64,000 nt of DNA from Atopsyche davidsoni (GCA_022113835.1 JAILWY010000022.1:5580001-5644000); one strand, 5' to 3'. Counted from the stretch's first letter, positions 1 to 11,569 are shown. Notes: generated by a model not told the origin, from the letters alone. A program made the numbers and translations.

Positions 1-2340
1 CACTTGAGCAGTGTCAAATTACTGTGGGATATTTTTATAATTACGATATTAGTCAATATATCGTACGATGTAAAGATTATATCACCGATATCAACTTTAA
101 TTAACAATTATAGCGTTGATCGTGAGTTTACCAACAAAATAAGTTTTATTTAATTTCTAATGTTTTAGCAGCCATTTTGACGCATTTCCGGAAAAACAAA
201 CGTCATTGAGAACGTCATAACCTCAAAAATACAAAAATATTTTTTTTTTGCAACGCTTTGAACGAAAACAGCGCACTTGAAATTTTTAATAAATAATAGC
301 ACGTGATCAATTGGTTGGTATATGCTAAATAGCAGTTAAAATATAAGTTTTGGTAAGAAATTAAATTAATATATTGTTTTTGCAACTGCATTGACGCAAC
401 TCTTGAAACACAATACGACTGGAAACAAATACGATCCCCATGGAGATGGCCAGTTTGTTTCGTTGCCAAGAAACTTGTAACAATCGCGACCGTTTCCATC
501 GAAATTCCAAGGCTGAAGGTGCGTGTCGTACAAATATAACAAAACTTTATTATATATATTTTAAAATAACATTTATACCCCTGCAATATTAGCAGATAAA
601 ATTACTATACAATCACATCTCATATACATGTATATTGACGATTGAAAATGTATCGAGAACCTCCGACTACACGGACGGCTTCAAAGCGAAAATGGTATTA
701 AAGTCCGCCACAGTTTTTCATGGAGCTTTCCTAAGAGCTGTAATTTAATTAATTATAATAAAAAAACAGTTTTTACGGTATTATTGACTGCGATGTCTAC
801 CATCCGAGCCCTTGTAACAATACGGTCGATATGACCTGTATCGACATAGACCACAATAATGTCAAGAGCAAGAGCGGACGAGTGATTCATAGTTAATTTT
901 AGGAAACTTTTAAAAGGTCCGCGATCAGATAATACTTTGTAGATAAAGGATAGCTTGTTCAATTCAACGCTCGCCAAATAATAAAACGCAGTCGACTGTT
1001 ATCCAGTGGGGAAGCCGCCTTACGGCGATAGTAACTATAGTTTATCACGCCATTGATTCAACTCACCCTTCAGGAAACTAATCAAAACTTTGGCGAAACT
1101 TTTGTGTCTTACGAAATCACTTTTAATTCCAACCTTTGGTTTGACTTTTTAACTATTCAATGATTATGTTTTGATATCTTTTGAACTCTTTTGTAAAGCT
1201 TTAATTATAATTATGAATAACCATACGTATACTGGGTGATTCCGAGCTAATTATAATACTTTTTTTTTAAGTCTTTATTATACGTGCAGAATATATGCAA
1301 GCTCAGAAGTGCTACGATGATCATGAAATCTATAGCCACAACACTTTATTAGAGTAGAAAGCATTTAGAGACTATTGCGGCCGTATTCACCTTGTCTTGT
1401 TTTAAACGTTGATATAAAACAAAAACCTAAATGTGTGTTATCTAAAAGGCGTGTGTGATAATCCTCTTGGTCCCCTGAGAGCTCTACAGCAAAAATCACA
1501 GATATTTATTTTTCAGTCGGAATGAGCCAACGACCCATTGAATGAATATTGAAAATTGCGTATTTTTGAAAAAGTTTTTTCAGAGTTAGAGGAGGAATAA
1601 AGATTGACTCCATATAATTGTAAGCAATAGTAAACATATGAATACTCTCATGGTATTGTTTATTACAAAAAATAAGTCGAATGATATTGTATAAAAAGCA
1701 GGTGTAATATCTGACGCAGGTATAATATTTTGTAAGTTACGCGTGTGAAATATCAAATTGACCTTCAATTCATCAGTATATGAAAATAAAAAACTGAAGA
1801 AATTAGTACCTACCTTGGAGTACAACAATAATTCTTTGTAGTAAAAATTCATTGGTATGTCAAAATAATTTTTTCAGCTCTTGATATGTCTTGTAATATA
1901 AGATTATATCTTTATAATCTGAAACACTAAAAAAGTCACCGTACATTAGTTGAAAATTTATTGTTGGTGTTGTTTTTTAAAAATCAATTAATTACTAAAA
2001 TAAATCTACTTTTAAGCAATAATTCACTTTGTACCGTGAAATAGTATTCCCAGAAAAATGATTGTTGCAATATATATGTATATATATATTAACAAACTTT
2101 AAATTTAATATTTAAAATGAAAATATTGATCAAGTTCTGAAATTTTTAGTATAACGCTATTTCTCTGAAAATCAGTATAAAATATTCATAAAATTGATAA
2201 AAAATAATGAATTAAAAGCACATTAATTTTGATAATTTGTTAAATTTATAATAACTGTTTCATTTAATACTTTTTTTATAATTTATATTTTTTATAGTAA
2301 GGCAACTTGCAACACTGAGCGCTTGTTTTAATATTGCAAT
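1..2340. other. AT-rich intergenic DNA without recognised gene
   Basis: I see no convincing coding exon on either strand. The open frames here are short, AT-rich and start in arbitrary places. The stretch around 400-520 is less AT-rich and contains an RFX-like motif (listed separately), so it could be the promoter of a gene running off the left edge on the - strand. The rest looks like ordinary intergenic sequence. Confidence 0.5.
462..474 (+). promoter_or_regulatory. RFX X-box-like motif
   Basis: The 13-mer GTTGCCAAGAAAC fits the X-box half-site pattern RYYNYY-N-RRNRAC bound by RFX factors. It lies in a locally GC-richer patch. No adjacent gene is visible, so the assignment rests on the motif alone. 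Confidence 0.3.
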
Positions 2341-2943
2341 ATTGTTTATGGTCGTTGTCAGAATAAGAAGCGTTGCTTTATTTTACATTCAGGAACAATA
2401 TTCTTAGCTGACTTATAAGAATCGATCAAATAAACAAAAAATCAAGTAAGATGTAAGTTTTCTATTAGTTGATGCGATTGTATATTTTAATGTCATTTTA
2501 CTAACATTTTAATAACCACAAACTACCGCCATTACTGATGCTTATTTAAATTATTATTCGTCTTCTCTGTGCGTTATAGTTTTATTTCAGTGAAATTATT
2601 TATTATCGTCTGGAATGAATGAGTCAATATTTCTAAAATACTTTGTCGTTTTTATTTTTAGGTTATGAAAATATTTCTTTGAAAATAATTATCATTGAAT
2701 GTGACAATCGAACCAATTAACTAACTTAATGCTTGAAAACTATACTATCAATTTAAATCGTTTAGTCTATTGACCTTATGTGTGGACCTCCATCATTATA
2801 AGCATTATTAATAAAGACTGAAAAATTCCATATAAATTGAAATACAAAAACATAGTATTTGTAATCTTAAATAAATCCAAGTTTTTCGTTGTTTTTTAAA
2901 TCTTGTATTCAAACCACTAATTTATTATCATTGCAGATAAGCC

Positions 2944-3201
2944 ATGGGTGAGCGCTACAACATCCACAGCCAGTTGGAGCACTTGCAAAGCCGGTACATC
3001 GGCACGGGCCACGCGGACACCAGCAAGTATGAGTGGCTCACCAACCAACACCGGGACTCCTGTTGCAGCTACCTCGGCCATCCCGACTTGCTCAACTACT
3101 TCGCCGTCTGCGAGAATGAATCCAAGGCCCGCGTGCGCTTTAACTTGATGGAGAGCATGCTACAACCCTGTGGCCCTCCTCCAGAGAAGCCTGATGATTA
3201 A
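2944..3201 (+). CDS. SF3B5: Splicing factor 3B subunit 5 (SF3b10)
   Basis: This is the smallest subunit of the SF3b complex of the U2 snRNP. It packs on SF3B1 and SF3B3 and acts in the nucleus in branch-site recognition. The product is 85 residues, close to the usual 86, and is complete in one coding exon. Family landmarks are visible in order: IHSQLEHLQ (about 8-16), GTGHADT (about 21-27), QHRDSCCSY (about 35-43) and NESKARVRFNLME (about 58-70), followed by the Pro-rich end QPCGPPPEKP. The start has a good Kozak context (GCCATGG). A 3' splice site (TTGCAG, ending 2936) lies eight bases before the ATG, so the 5' UTR is probably interrupted by an intron, with possible donors at 2446 or 2453. 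The gene converges on the exosome gene on the - strand, with about 380 bases between stop codons. Identity is very secure; the 5' exon is inferred. Confidence 0.97.
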   Translation: MGERYNIHSQLEHLQSRYIGTGHADTSKYEWLTNQHRDSCCSYLGHPDLLNYFAVCENESKARVRFNLMESMLQPCGPPPEKPDD

Positions 3202-3226
3202 TATATAACATTAGTATTTTTGATTC

Positions 3227-3232
3227 AATAAA
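3227..3232 (+). terminator. Poly(A) signal of SF3B5
   Basis: A canonical AATAAA lies 26 bases after the SF3B5 stop codon, giving a very short 3' UTR typical of compact housekeeping genes. Confidence 0.75.
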
Positions 3233-3581
3233 ATAATTTTTAAATATATAACAGCTTTCATTAACTTAATGCAATTTCTTTAAATAATTTTTGGGAATCA
3301 ATAAGTCTTTCATTAGTTAGAAGCATGAAAGGATTACCAACAGGAATATTTCCAAATTAGGATTACATGTCCTGGATACGAAGGCAAAGCACCCAACAGT
3401 ACATTCATCTATTAATTGTAGATAAAACCAACAACCAGAAATAGTTACAATCACAATGTGGTCATGCAAAAATAGTGACGAAGATGTCCCTTGTGACAAG
3501 TGATAGAATATATTTATAAATAAAACACTAAATAAACTTATAGACAAATATATATTTAATACAAAAATAAAACCATAAGTA
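3233..3581. other. Gap between convergent 3' ends
   Basis: AT-rich sequence between the convergent SF3B5 and Mtr3 genes. On the - strand an ATTAAA hexamer (3555-3560) lies about 20 bases beyond the Mtr3 stop and is a plausible poly(A) signal. A canonical AATAAA (3588-3593, - strand) falls just inside the Mtr3 coding end and is less likely to be the one used. Nothing else is recognised. Confidence 0.5.
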
Positions 3582-5762
3582 TTATGATTTATTATTTATA
3601 ACAGAATCTTCATTCTTTGGACTCTTCTTTTTCTTTGCTTCCAAAAATCTGTCTAGCTTATCAGCGAGCGCAGCTTGCAATTCAGGAAGGACGACTTTAT
3701 TGACAGCTTTGAATGTTTCGGTCGCCTCCAACACACTGTCCAACCGGATGGCCCCGTGTTGCCAAAACTCAGTGACCTGATCGAGAGTCTGCAGTGTCGC
3801 CATCACTAAAATCCCATGATCGGTCTCGCCGTCAGTGCTTGACCCCCGACTTTGAGTGCAGAGCTTTTCTTCTGCCGCCGTGGGGTCTACGAGAATGTTT
3901 TTCCCTTGTATTCCGATAGTCGATGCGGTTATGATGTCGTACATGGGTATCTCCGCATCGGCTAATGCGAGGCCTGCTGCATTTATAGCGGCTGCTAGAC
4001 AACCGCCATCATTCTCTAGGATGTACACAAATATATCAATCTGAAATAATAGTTTAATTAATATTTCTTTTAGATACTTTATACAATGCATGATAGTTTT
4101 TATGTTAAGTGCAAGCCATAGACTCCAAAGAATCTATAAAACAAGCAAGCAGCTCCAAGTGTTTAGATTTGCAATGCCAAGTTTGTAAAACTGTCACTAC
4201 GCAATTGAAGTTGATAATTATGGTCTTTTTCCAAATCCATGAATGTCTTAAAAGACTTGAACTCTTTGACGATTCTAGCAGCCTCATTCTTTGAGGAAAT
4301 TTCAAAGACTACACTTCTGACTTGCTATCGGATATGATGATATTGAGCAGTCGAACGGATGTAAGTGTTATACAATCGGATAAACAGATTTCTCAAAGAC
4401 GCTCTTTGGGTAGAAATTCTCTGGACTCCACTGGATGAATCTAACCCAGGTAAGATCCATCCATAGCAGCTAAGCTCTTAATATCTTTTTACTGCTTAGT
4501 GGGGTTTTAAATGATTATCATGATGGACCTGAACAGCAAAGCTCTTTATATCTCTGTTCTTAACAAAAGTAGAGTATTCATGCATAAGGTTATTATAAGT
4601 ACTGCATCATTACAATTGTGTAAATGGATTGTTTAAACATGCATAAGGTTGGAAGCTTACGGACTCCCAACATCTCTCTTCACCAGTTCCTGATTTTCAC
4701 ATGATATGTTAAGAGACATCCATGTCAGCCAAGCCCTTAATTTTTCCGCAGCCCACAGTAACAGGGGAGTCATACATAAGATTATTAAAAGACTCCTCAT
4801 CATAAGTAACCGTTACCTACCTGAAAGTTTTCGAACAAATGCCTCAGTACAGTGGGTTCCAATGCCCTGCGTATCGCAGCAGCCATTTCTCTTTCTTCAT
4901 TTCCTGGTTGTGGTGGACAGCGATTGGTACATGAGAACGAAGCATACTTAAACTCGCAGTACAGCTCTCCAAGATAGCTAAAATTAATAATGATACAGAT
5001 GTATTAAATTTCCCGATACGAATTTAATGACTATCAAAATACAGCATAAAATTGAATGAATGTTTGTTCGTGATTTTTCTAGACTTCGTTATCAAGGTCT
5101 GGTATGCTTAGTTATTAAAATTTGCAATTTACACTTGTAATTTCTTTTAATTTTTATAAATCTATGAATGAGAGAAAACAGGTAGTAGTTTTGGAATAAT
5201 TATTTTAAAAAAATATTCAAACCTAAATTCAGTCTGTTTTGGAATTTCTCTCGGCTCATAGACAGAAACAACGACTTTGGTGTTCCCAACTTCAAGATAT
5301 GCTGATCCTTTAGCCTGAGTCACCACTCCAACACGACCAACTGTAAAAGAGGTTAACCCGAGCTGTTAACAATGGTTTTAGCTTGATGTTTTTAATTGGT
5401 TAAAGAAAGAAACATGGCCTACATAAAATTAATATACTTTAAATAGACATGGGCAAAAGTATTCGAATATTAATTCGGCATTCAAATATTTAAATATTAG
5501 TAATATAATGTAAAAGAGTTTTACATGAATACAAACAAAGCAACATAACCTCACTAAATGTATTGAATTGATATGAGTAATAAATCAGTATTTGCTTACA
5601 CATATCTCTTGTTTCGTCCGTTTTTCTTTCATCCTTTCTCTTGCCGTTTTTGTTGAAGACATCTTCGTACAATTGTTCGTATGTCTTGACATTTTTGATG
5701 GAGTATAACCTGTACGGAGTGCTGCTGTCCGGCCCGATTGTGCGCTTAGAATCAACAGGCAT
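3582..5762 (-). CDS. EXOSC6: Exosome complex component MTR3 (EXOSC6), four exons
   Basis: This is a RNase PH-like ring subunit of the eukaryotic RNA exosome, catalytically inactive in animals, which helps form the central channel for 3'-5' RNA processing and decay. I assembled it from exons 5762-5600, 5340-5223, 4977-4821 and 4040-3582. All three introns are GT-AG, and the coding length is 897 bases (298 residues plus stop). Exon 1 carries the N-terminus starting MPVDSKRTIGP. Exon 2 holds the RNase PH core start with QAKGSAYLEVGNTKV. Exon 3 contains the EREMAAAIRRALEP helix. Exon 4 has ILENDGG, ALADAEIPMYD and a Lys-rich tail. The ALADA-x-x-x-MYD signature matches Mtr3/EXOSC6 better than the related Rrp41/EXOSC4. 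The start has an N-terminus like that of known Mtr3 proteins (M-P-x-D-x-R-R/K-I-x-G-P). Exon 4 ends close to the converging SF3B5 gene. Confidence 0.93.
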
Positions 5763-6419
5763 TATAATAATAAAAACTTAAATGCTAATAAGAAATTAAA
5801 CTAGTAGAGGAATTCACCCTTTATATTGTGAATAATAGTTTTGGACTTCGATAAACAAAAGAATATGTATATGTGATACAACTCAGAAATTCGCGGCTAC
5901 GCTCACATGTCAACTAGATGTCAAAATTACTTTTACCGTAATGGCGATATACAAAACGTTTTATAGCCAGTATAAATATAAATAATATTTATAAAATTAT
6001 TGTGGTTATTTCTTTATTGTATTTATAAAAAATATTATTATTGTTATTTTAAAATTATCTATGTTATTTAGTTATATTTAATACGATTGATAATTAAAAA
6101 AAAAAAAAAAAAAACATTTGACACGATACGAATACTTGAAGCAACGTTTGCTGTGACAGTCTGAAATACTATTGTCGATTGTGACGATCTGATCTGTTAT
6201 TGGGAAATAATTATATTTATATTTATTGTATGAACAATTTGGTTTTAATGGCAGTTAATATTATGATATTTGTATTTAAATTTGGCATCGCAGTTGTCAA
6301 AAAAATAATGGCAGAAGTAGACATTTGGTAAAGAGCGTTGTCAAGTGATTCTCAGTGACGACAAGTGCGTGAAATGTGTAAAGAAAAACTTCCGTATTTT
6401 GGACGACTAAAACAGAAAG
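5763..6419. other. Upstream region of Mtr3, possible divergent promoter
   Basis: AT-rich sequence between the Mtr3 start (- strand) and a candidate + strand exon. It includes a long A run near 6097-6115, which may be the tail of an old retroinsertion. No TATA or Inr element stands out. The layout would suit a bidirectional promoter if the exon at 6420 is real. Confidence 0.3.
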
Positions 6420-6494
6420 ATGCAAAAACCACTGGAGCATTTTCATGGAAGAGATGAGCAGCTCTCTCCTTTGGGATGTATAAGGATAATGAAG
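6420..6494 (+). CDS. Candidate first coding exon, unknown protein
   Basis: A 25-codon open stretch begins with ATG, preceded 12 bases upstream by an in-frame TAA. It reads MQKPLEHFHGRDE and onward and ends exactly at AAG|GTAAAA, a usable 5' splice site. Codon use is richer in G and C than the flanks. It would be divergent to Mtr3. No homologue is recognised. It leaves in phase 0 and cannot join directly in frame to the exon at 13418, so at least one more exon would be needed. It may be a chance ORF. Confidence 0.28.
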
Positions 6495-7617
6495 GTAAAA
6501 TATATTTTTTGTAAACCTCTTACTGTCTTACCCCCGCAGTGAATCACACATCTGAATAAATTATTTACGAGTATTTATTTTAAACATTCCCGGACGACTT
6601 CTACAGTACGATGAGCAGAAAATGTCAATATCCATTTTAAAATTCTTCTTGCGAATTTTTTTTACATTCTTCCGTAGAAAAAGTATTGTTACAGTGTTAT
6701 TTTAGATCGGATCCGTAGGTATTATAGATTCACAAATTTGCAAGTAAAATTTGTCCACAGAAATAGTCGGTGTTGTAAAATATTGCTTTCTCGTTTATTT
6801 GTTATCTCTCACGGTTTTTTTTAAATTAAATATGTATGTAATTAATAAAAAATATATTACGTAGTTATTTCGCTAATCTCTAATGAGGAATCAGTCGACA
6901 CGACAAACTAGAAACCAATTAAAATATTACTTACATGTTACATCCGATATGTACCCACTTGCAACTAGAAAAAATACGGGTCCATCAACTTTTTTTATGT
7001 TTCTAAACTCAGCGCATAAATGGCCATAATCGAGCGAATAAAAAAATAACAAAACATGTCAGTTAACATTGCGTATTTAATTAAAACTTATCAAAACTTA
7101 ATGACTTCCTTCCGAACTGCTATTTTAGATTGAGAAACCAGAAATTGCTTTTATACCGAATAGCGTATTCGCTTATACAATCAGGCGAAAATTTTCAATT
7201 AGAAAAATAAAATTTATTTGAGAGCTTTGTAAGCAGACGCAATTTTAATTTTGTTTCGCCTTGCTATATTAAATGATACTGTGATCACATTTTTATTTGC
7301 ATAAATATTGCCCAAAGTTTTCGTTCTGATCTTCAAGCATCTCAAAATCAGATATTGCATTTATTATTGTAAATAAAGCGTTTCGCTACGTTTTCAAGTA
7401 TTTACTGTGCTTTATTTATTTTGTAATTTAAATATGCATTCTAAGACAAATATATTAAAACCTCAAGATATACTATTATTAAATCAATGCTAATGGTTGT
7501 TATCTCTTTACTCGCTTCTCTTTTTATTTGAGTAAACATTTTCTCGACTGGCCTTTCGGTCTTACGCTTCTAGTAAATTAAATTAAAGTCTATTGTATTG
7601 AACAAAATAACATTTAC
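6495..7617. other. AT-rich DNA, nothing recognised
   Basis: No open frame with coding character, no terminal inverted repeats and no conserved domain seen on either strand. Confidence 0.5.
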
Positions 7618-8082
7618 TGGTGTTAGGTTAGATTAACAAAATAACAAGTTTTATAATAAATCACATGGAAAAATGTTAATCGTCACTTGTGTATTATGAG
7701 ACACATAAGCTGGTGTTAGTTTATATTAATAAAATGACAAGTTCTATAAGAACTCATAGCTACGTAGTTATTATTATCTTTAAGAGACACCCGCCAATAT
7801 TTGGTTCGGTTAACAAAATAAAAAAATCTATAATATATCATAAGAAAAAAGTACATATTGATAATCGTTGTCACTAGTGTGTTACGAGACACACAAGCTG
7901 GTATTAGTTTATATTAACAAAATGACAAGTTCTATAAGAACTCGTAGCTACGTAGTCATTATTATTTTTCGGTCCTGTTAACATAATAAAAAAATCTATA
8001 ATATATTATAAGAAAAAAGTACATATTGATAATCGTTGTCACTAGTGTGTTACAAGACACGTCCGCCGGTGTTAGTATATAA

Positions 8083-8815
8083 TATAGTTTCCCAAACTAT
8101 TTTGTCCCGTCGACCCCTTGTCGAGTTTTCCTATTTTTCGTAGACCCCCTGCCTTGCTAATATTGATTTTTTACATTTGACCGGATTTTTTGTCCGTTGT
8201 ATCCGAAATCCGTTAAACAGGGGTCCGTTATATCGAGGTTTTTATTGTATACTTTTAAAAATAAAAACACACTAAATGCATATATATAGTAACATTCACT
8301 AAAAAAAATCAATACTTTTAATGGGAGGGATGGGTCTGATGCTTTGATAGAAATTTTCAATATTTGGCTTCAAATAAGTCAGATTTAACTTTAAATCTCC
8401 TCGCCCAGTGATTTCCAATCTATTTCTTTTTTTGTAAGAAGAATGGCAACCGCACTGAAACCCCTTTCCACGAGGAATGAAGATGGTAAAGCTATCAAAA
8501 ACCTTCTTGCGATAGTCCATAATGCAGGATAAACTGCAGGTATGTCTCTCTGTAGCCAAAATTGCTGATATCCCTTTCTAAACTGCACCTTCAGTTCTTC
8601 ATTAGTGCTTATTCCGATCAGTTCTTCTTGTAGTATGACTTCCGATTCTTCAATTTCACCGTATGGATTGATAATCCACTGTGGTATTTTGGTGATGATC
8701 TGCTTAAATGGGATTCACTCTCGTAGACCCCCATTTACAGTTCGTGGATCCCCAATTTCATTTTTCGCTGTCATCGACCCCTGGGGGTCGATATTGACCA
8801 TTTTGGGAGCCTCTG
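8083..8815 (-). mobile_element. hAT-family transposon remnant, copy 1
   Basis: The ends are near-inverted: TAGTTTCCCAAAC on the left against GTTTGGGAGCC-like sequence read inward from the right. They are flanked by an 8-bp duplication, GTATATAA (8075-8082) and GTATATAT (8816-8823), the usual hAT target-site length. Subterminal sequence with 'GTCGACCCC' and 'GGGGGTCGA' blocks is shared with a second copy at 46942-47622. It encodes only a decayed C-terminal transposase fragment on the - strand. An internal stretch around 8180-8260 with CCTCGATATAACGG on the - strand resembles pogo/Tc1-type MITE ends and is missing from copy 2. Confidence 0.8.
8320..8588 (-). pseudogene. hAT transposase C-terminal fragment (frameshifted)
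   Basis: The - strand frame ending near 8420 reads RRFLIALPSSFLVERGFSAV, the classic hAT C-terminal dimerisation block. A shift into another frame continues with ITGRGDLKLNLTYLKPNIEN, the segment that normally follows. The DDE catalytic core is absent. It is a pseudogene inside the hAT element; a matching relic, GRGDLRLNLTYLKP-like, is visible in copy 2 near 47140-47225 on +. Confidence 0.8.
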
Positions 8816-8981
8816 GTATATATTGACAAAATGACAAGTCTTGTCAGAATTCATAGCTACGTGTCCACTATTATTTTCAAGAGACACTCGCTAGTCTTTT
8901 GGTTCGGTTAACAAAATAAGAAATCCGTTGTCACCAGTGGTGTTAGTATATGTTAACAAAATGTCAAGTTCTACAAGAACT

Positions 8982-9350
8982 CATGAAACTGCTGGTGTCG
9001 GGTGGTTCCCTTGGCCAGCCACACGTGAACGGCCTTGTTGCTCGAGACGTGATGCTTGGCGGCCCATGATCGTGTTGATTGATGATGATTAAACGTGAAC
9101 GATGAGGATCGCGACACTGCGCATGTAGACCGAGACAGACGCGGAGAACAAAAATACGCTAATTAGATAAATTCTTGATAGCGTCTGAGCTAGTTTTAAA
9201 CACCGTCCAACATTTATCTGCCATTATTAATTTATTCAAGAGCGATTGCCATGTTTCTCGGTGTGCGTCACATGGGTTTTAAAATAATTATTATACATGT
9301 GAAGTATTTAATAACTTTCCCCGCATGTTTCCAGAGCCACGTTTGCTAAA
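8982..9350 (+). repeat. Possible LINE 3' tail, then unassigned sequence
   Basis: A GC-richer block near 8982-9092 ends in GATTGATGATGATT, resembling the (GAT)n-like tails of insect LINEs. A similar tail closes the element near 60690. The rest up to 9350 shows nothing recognisable. Assignment is tentative. Confidence 0.3.
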
Positions 9351-9705
9351 TCTATCTATATATGTATATAAAACACAAAAGATGTTTCTATGTCCGTCAT
9401 AGGCTTTGAGACCATCCAACCGATGTGCCCCAAACCGGTTTCATTTGAAAGACAATAATATTAAGAATCTTTGAGACTATTAAAACAATGCATTAAATAC
9501 ATTCGGTCTATTAATTATGTCAATTTTCGACATTTTCCATACAAAAATTTTCAACATCTGTAAAGTCGAGATCGTTCCTCGCAAAGAATTTGAAAAAAGA
9601 ACATTGTGAAGATCGCGCATAAAACAAAATCACCATCTGTCATTCACAACAGAGAGTTTTATCATTTGAGGTTATCAAAATAAAAATAATAAAATAAATA
9701 AAAAA

Positions 9706-9755
<50 letters not shown>
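9706..9755. repeat. (TA)n microsatellite in Helitron
   Basis: A TA dinucleotide run between the first and second copies of the Helitron leading segment. A shorter one (about 9988-10011) separates the second and third. Confidence 0.9.
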
Positions 9756-9756
<1 letters not shown>

Positions 9757-10220
9757 ACTATTAAAACAATGCATTAAATACATTAGGTTCATTAATTATG
9801 TCAATTTTCGACATTTTCCATACAAAAATTTTCAACATCTGTAAAGTCGAGATCGTTCCTCGCAAAGAATTTGAAAAAAGAACATTGTGAAGATCGCGCA
9901 TAAAACAAAATCACCATCTGTCATTCACAACAGAGAGTTTTATCATTTGAGGTTATCAAAATAAAAATAATAAAATAAATAAAAGTCTATATATATATAT
10001 ATATATATATATTGACTATTAAAACAATGCATTAAATACATTAGATCCATTAATTATGTAAATTTCGACATTTTCCATACAAAAATTTTCAACATCTGAA
10101 AAGTCAAGATCGTTCCTCGCAAAGAATTTGAAAAAAGAACATTGTGAAGATCGCGCATAGAACAAAATCACTATCTGTCATTCACAACAGAGAGTTTTAT
10201 CATTTGAGGTTGATCAAAAA

Positions 10221-10420
10221 ATGCCACCGAAAAGACCTGTAATTGGAAGAAATACAGCAGCCGAAACTGCCGGACAACACGAAGTCATTTGGAGTTAAAA
10301 AGGTTGAAAGAGCGACAGTCAAGAGCTGTAGAAACACTAGAACAACGTGAAGCACATCTAGAACAAGCTCTAGCTACTACAGCAAGAGCTGCTGAAACTC
10401 CCCAACAGCATGATAACAGC
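10221..10420 (+). pseudogene. Helitron Rep/helicase N-terminal remnant
   Basis: An ATG opens MPPKRPVIGRNTAA, the conserved start of insect Helitron proteins, but runs into a stop after about 25 codons. A different frame then gives the Arg/Glu-rich coiled segment RQSRAVETLEQREAHLEQAL and TARAAETPQQ, which is the normal continuation. Rep (HUH) and helicase domains are missing. It is a frameshifted and truncated relic. Confidence 0.75.
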
Positions 10421-10448
10421 GTAGTAGCACACGTCGGGTATCCGCTAG

Positions 10449-11560
10449 TATTATATATACCTATACTCTTCTACTGCTTCTTCGAGAAGCGCCATTATCA
10501 GCTACCCCGGCTCCATCATATCACAAGTGGAAGAAACACAAGTGGCATTCTCGCAATCAAAAGATTGAAACCACACCATTTATAATATGTAAGTTTCTCT
10601 TTGATTTTATCCTTCAAGAGATTACCAATAAATAAAAAAAGCTCACGATTTAAGATCTCTTGCGCAATAATTATCAATTGTACAAGTAATACAAATAAGC
10701 AATATTAATGTATTTAAAAGTTTTTATATTCAAATGGCAGTTGCATTTACTTGTTGCGAGGCTGAGTTACGATTGACGGAGTCTTAGAAAAATATTCCGA
10801 AAATGGCTGTTTTATTTACGTTTATGGTCTATTTTATTGGATAAAGCATTTAATTTCACATTTTATGTTTCCTATTTATTATAGTTCATAGTTATATAAT
10901 AATAATATAAAAACAGTAACACATTTATAACGAAACGTCAAAATACAGTGGTTTCGTTTTATTTGATGAATTTATGATTTATTTTTTATCGACAAGATTT
11001 TTTTAAAGAAATAAATTTAACAATTAATGCTCTCTATCTAAAATAAAATCAATAAGTATAATAAATTATTATTTTTTTAATTTTTAAAAAATAATATTAA
11101 AATCTTAAGTCTGATTTCGCGAATAGCTTTTATTATAGAAAGAGCAGAAGCACTGAAAGAAGCTGCTACGTTCAAGGAAATAAATCGAAACTGCTTTCCC
11201 CAAATAAAGCTGCGTTGTTTTAATAAAAAAAATTAATAAATTTTAATTTTGCATTTTATGTGAAATAAAAAATATAATAATTGCTGTAAAACAAATAATT
11301 TTTTTTTAAATCATCAAAAAGCCAATCACAACTTTTAGATTTATAAAATATTATTTATTTTAAAATATTTTTGAAAGGCTGATTTGAAATTTTTGAAATT
11401 TTACATATAATTAAACATAGATCAGGCATATGTTAAAATTAAATACGTACATAAAATTATAATCAGACATAGATTATAATTAAATATTAAATAAATACTG
11501 TATGAGACGACGAAGTTCCCGTAATGTTGTATTATTGTCAATTGCTTAAAATATTTATAC
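10449..11560. other. AT-rich DNA, nothing recognised
   Basis: Very AT-rich, with no coding signal and no clear repeat ends. The frame that extends the Helitron fragment to 10585 is not supported as coding. Confidence 0.5.
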
Positions 11561-11569
11561 TAAAAAAAT

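Larger units (their letters stand above)
7618..8990. repeat. Degenerate tandem array, split by a hAT element
   Basis: Five diverged units share a core starting (T)GGTGTTAG, then TTATATTAAYAAAATGACAAG, TCTATAAGAACTC and AGCTACGTAG. The cores lie near 7620, 7712, 7901, 8070 and 8938, with spacings of roughly 93, 190 and 168 bases before the interruption. The hAT element at 8083-8815 separates the last two. Removing it and one copy of its target duplication restores the array. Confidence 0.65.
9351..10448 (+). mobile_element. Non-autonomous Helitron with triplicated leading segment
   Basis: The left end reads A|TCTATCTATATATG and onward, the TC-type Helitron start typical of Lepidoptera. The right end reads GGTATCCGCTAG|T, a CTAG terminus followed by T, so insertion is between A and T without duplication. 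The segment after the start is present three times in tandem (about 9473-9705, 9756-9985 and 10012-10215). The copies are joined by (TA)n tracts that each begin TCTATATATA. The third copy runs into a decayed Rep/helicase N-terminus (10221). The 3' hairpin is poor, so the exact right end is less certain. Confidence 0.7.

Noticed and set aside
3582..5762. Rrp41/EXOSC4 as identity of the exosome gene
   Set aside because: The N-terminus (MPVDSKRTIGP) and ALADAEIPMYD motif fit Mtr3/EXOSC6 better, and Rrp41 would start differently.
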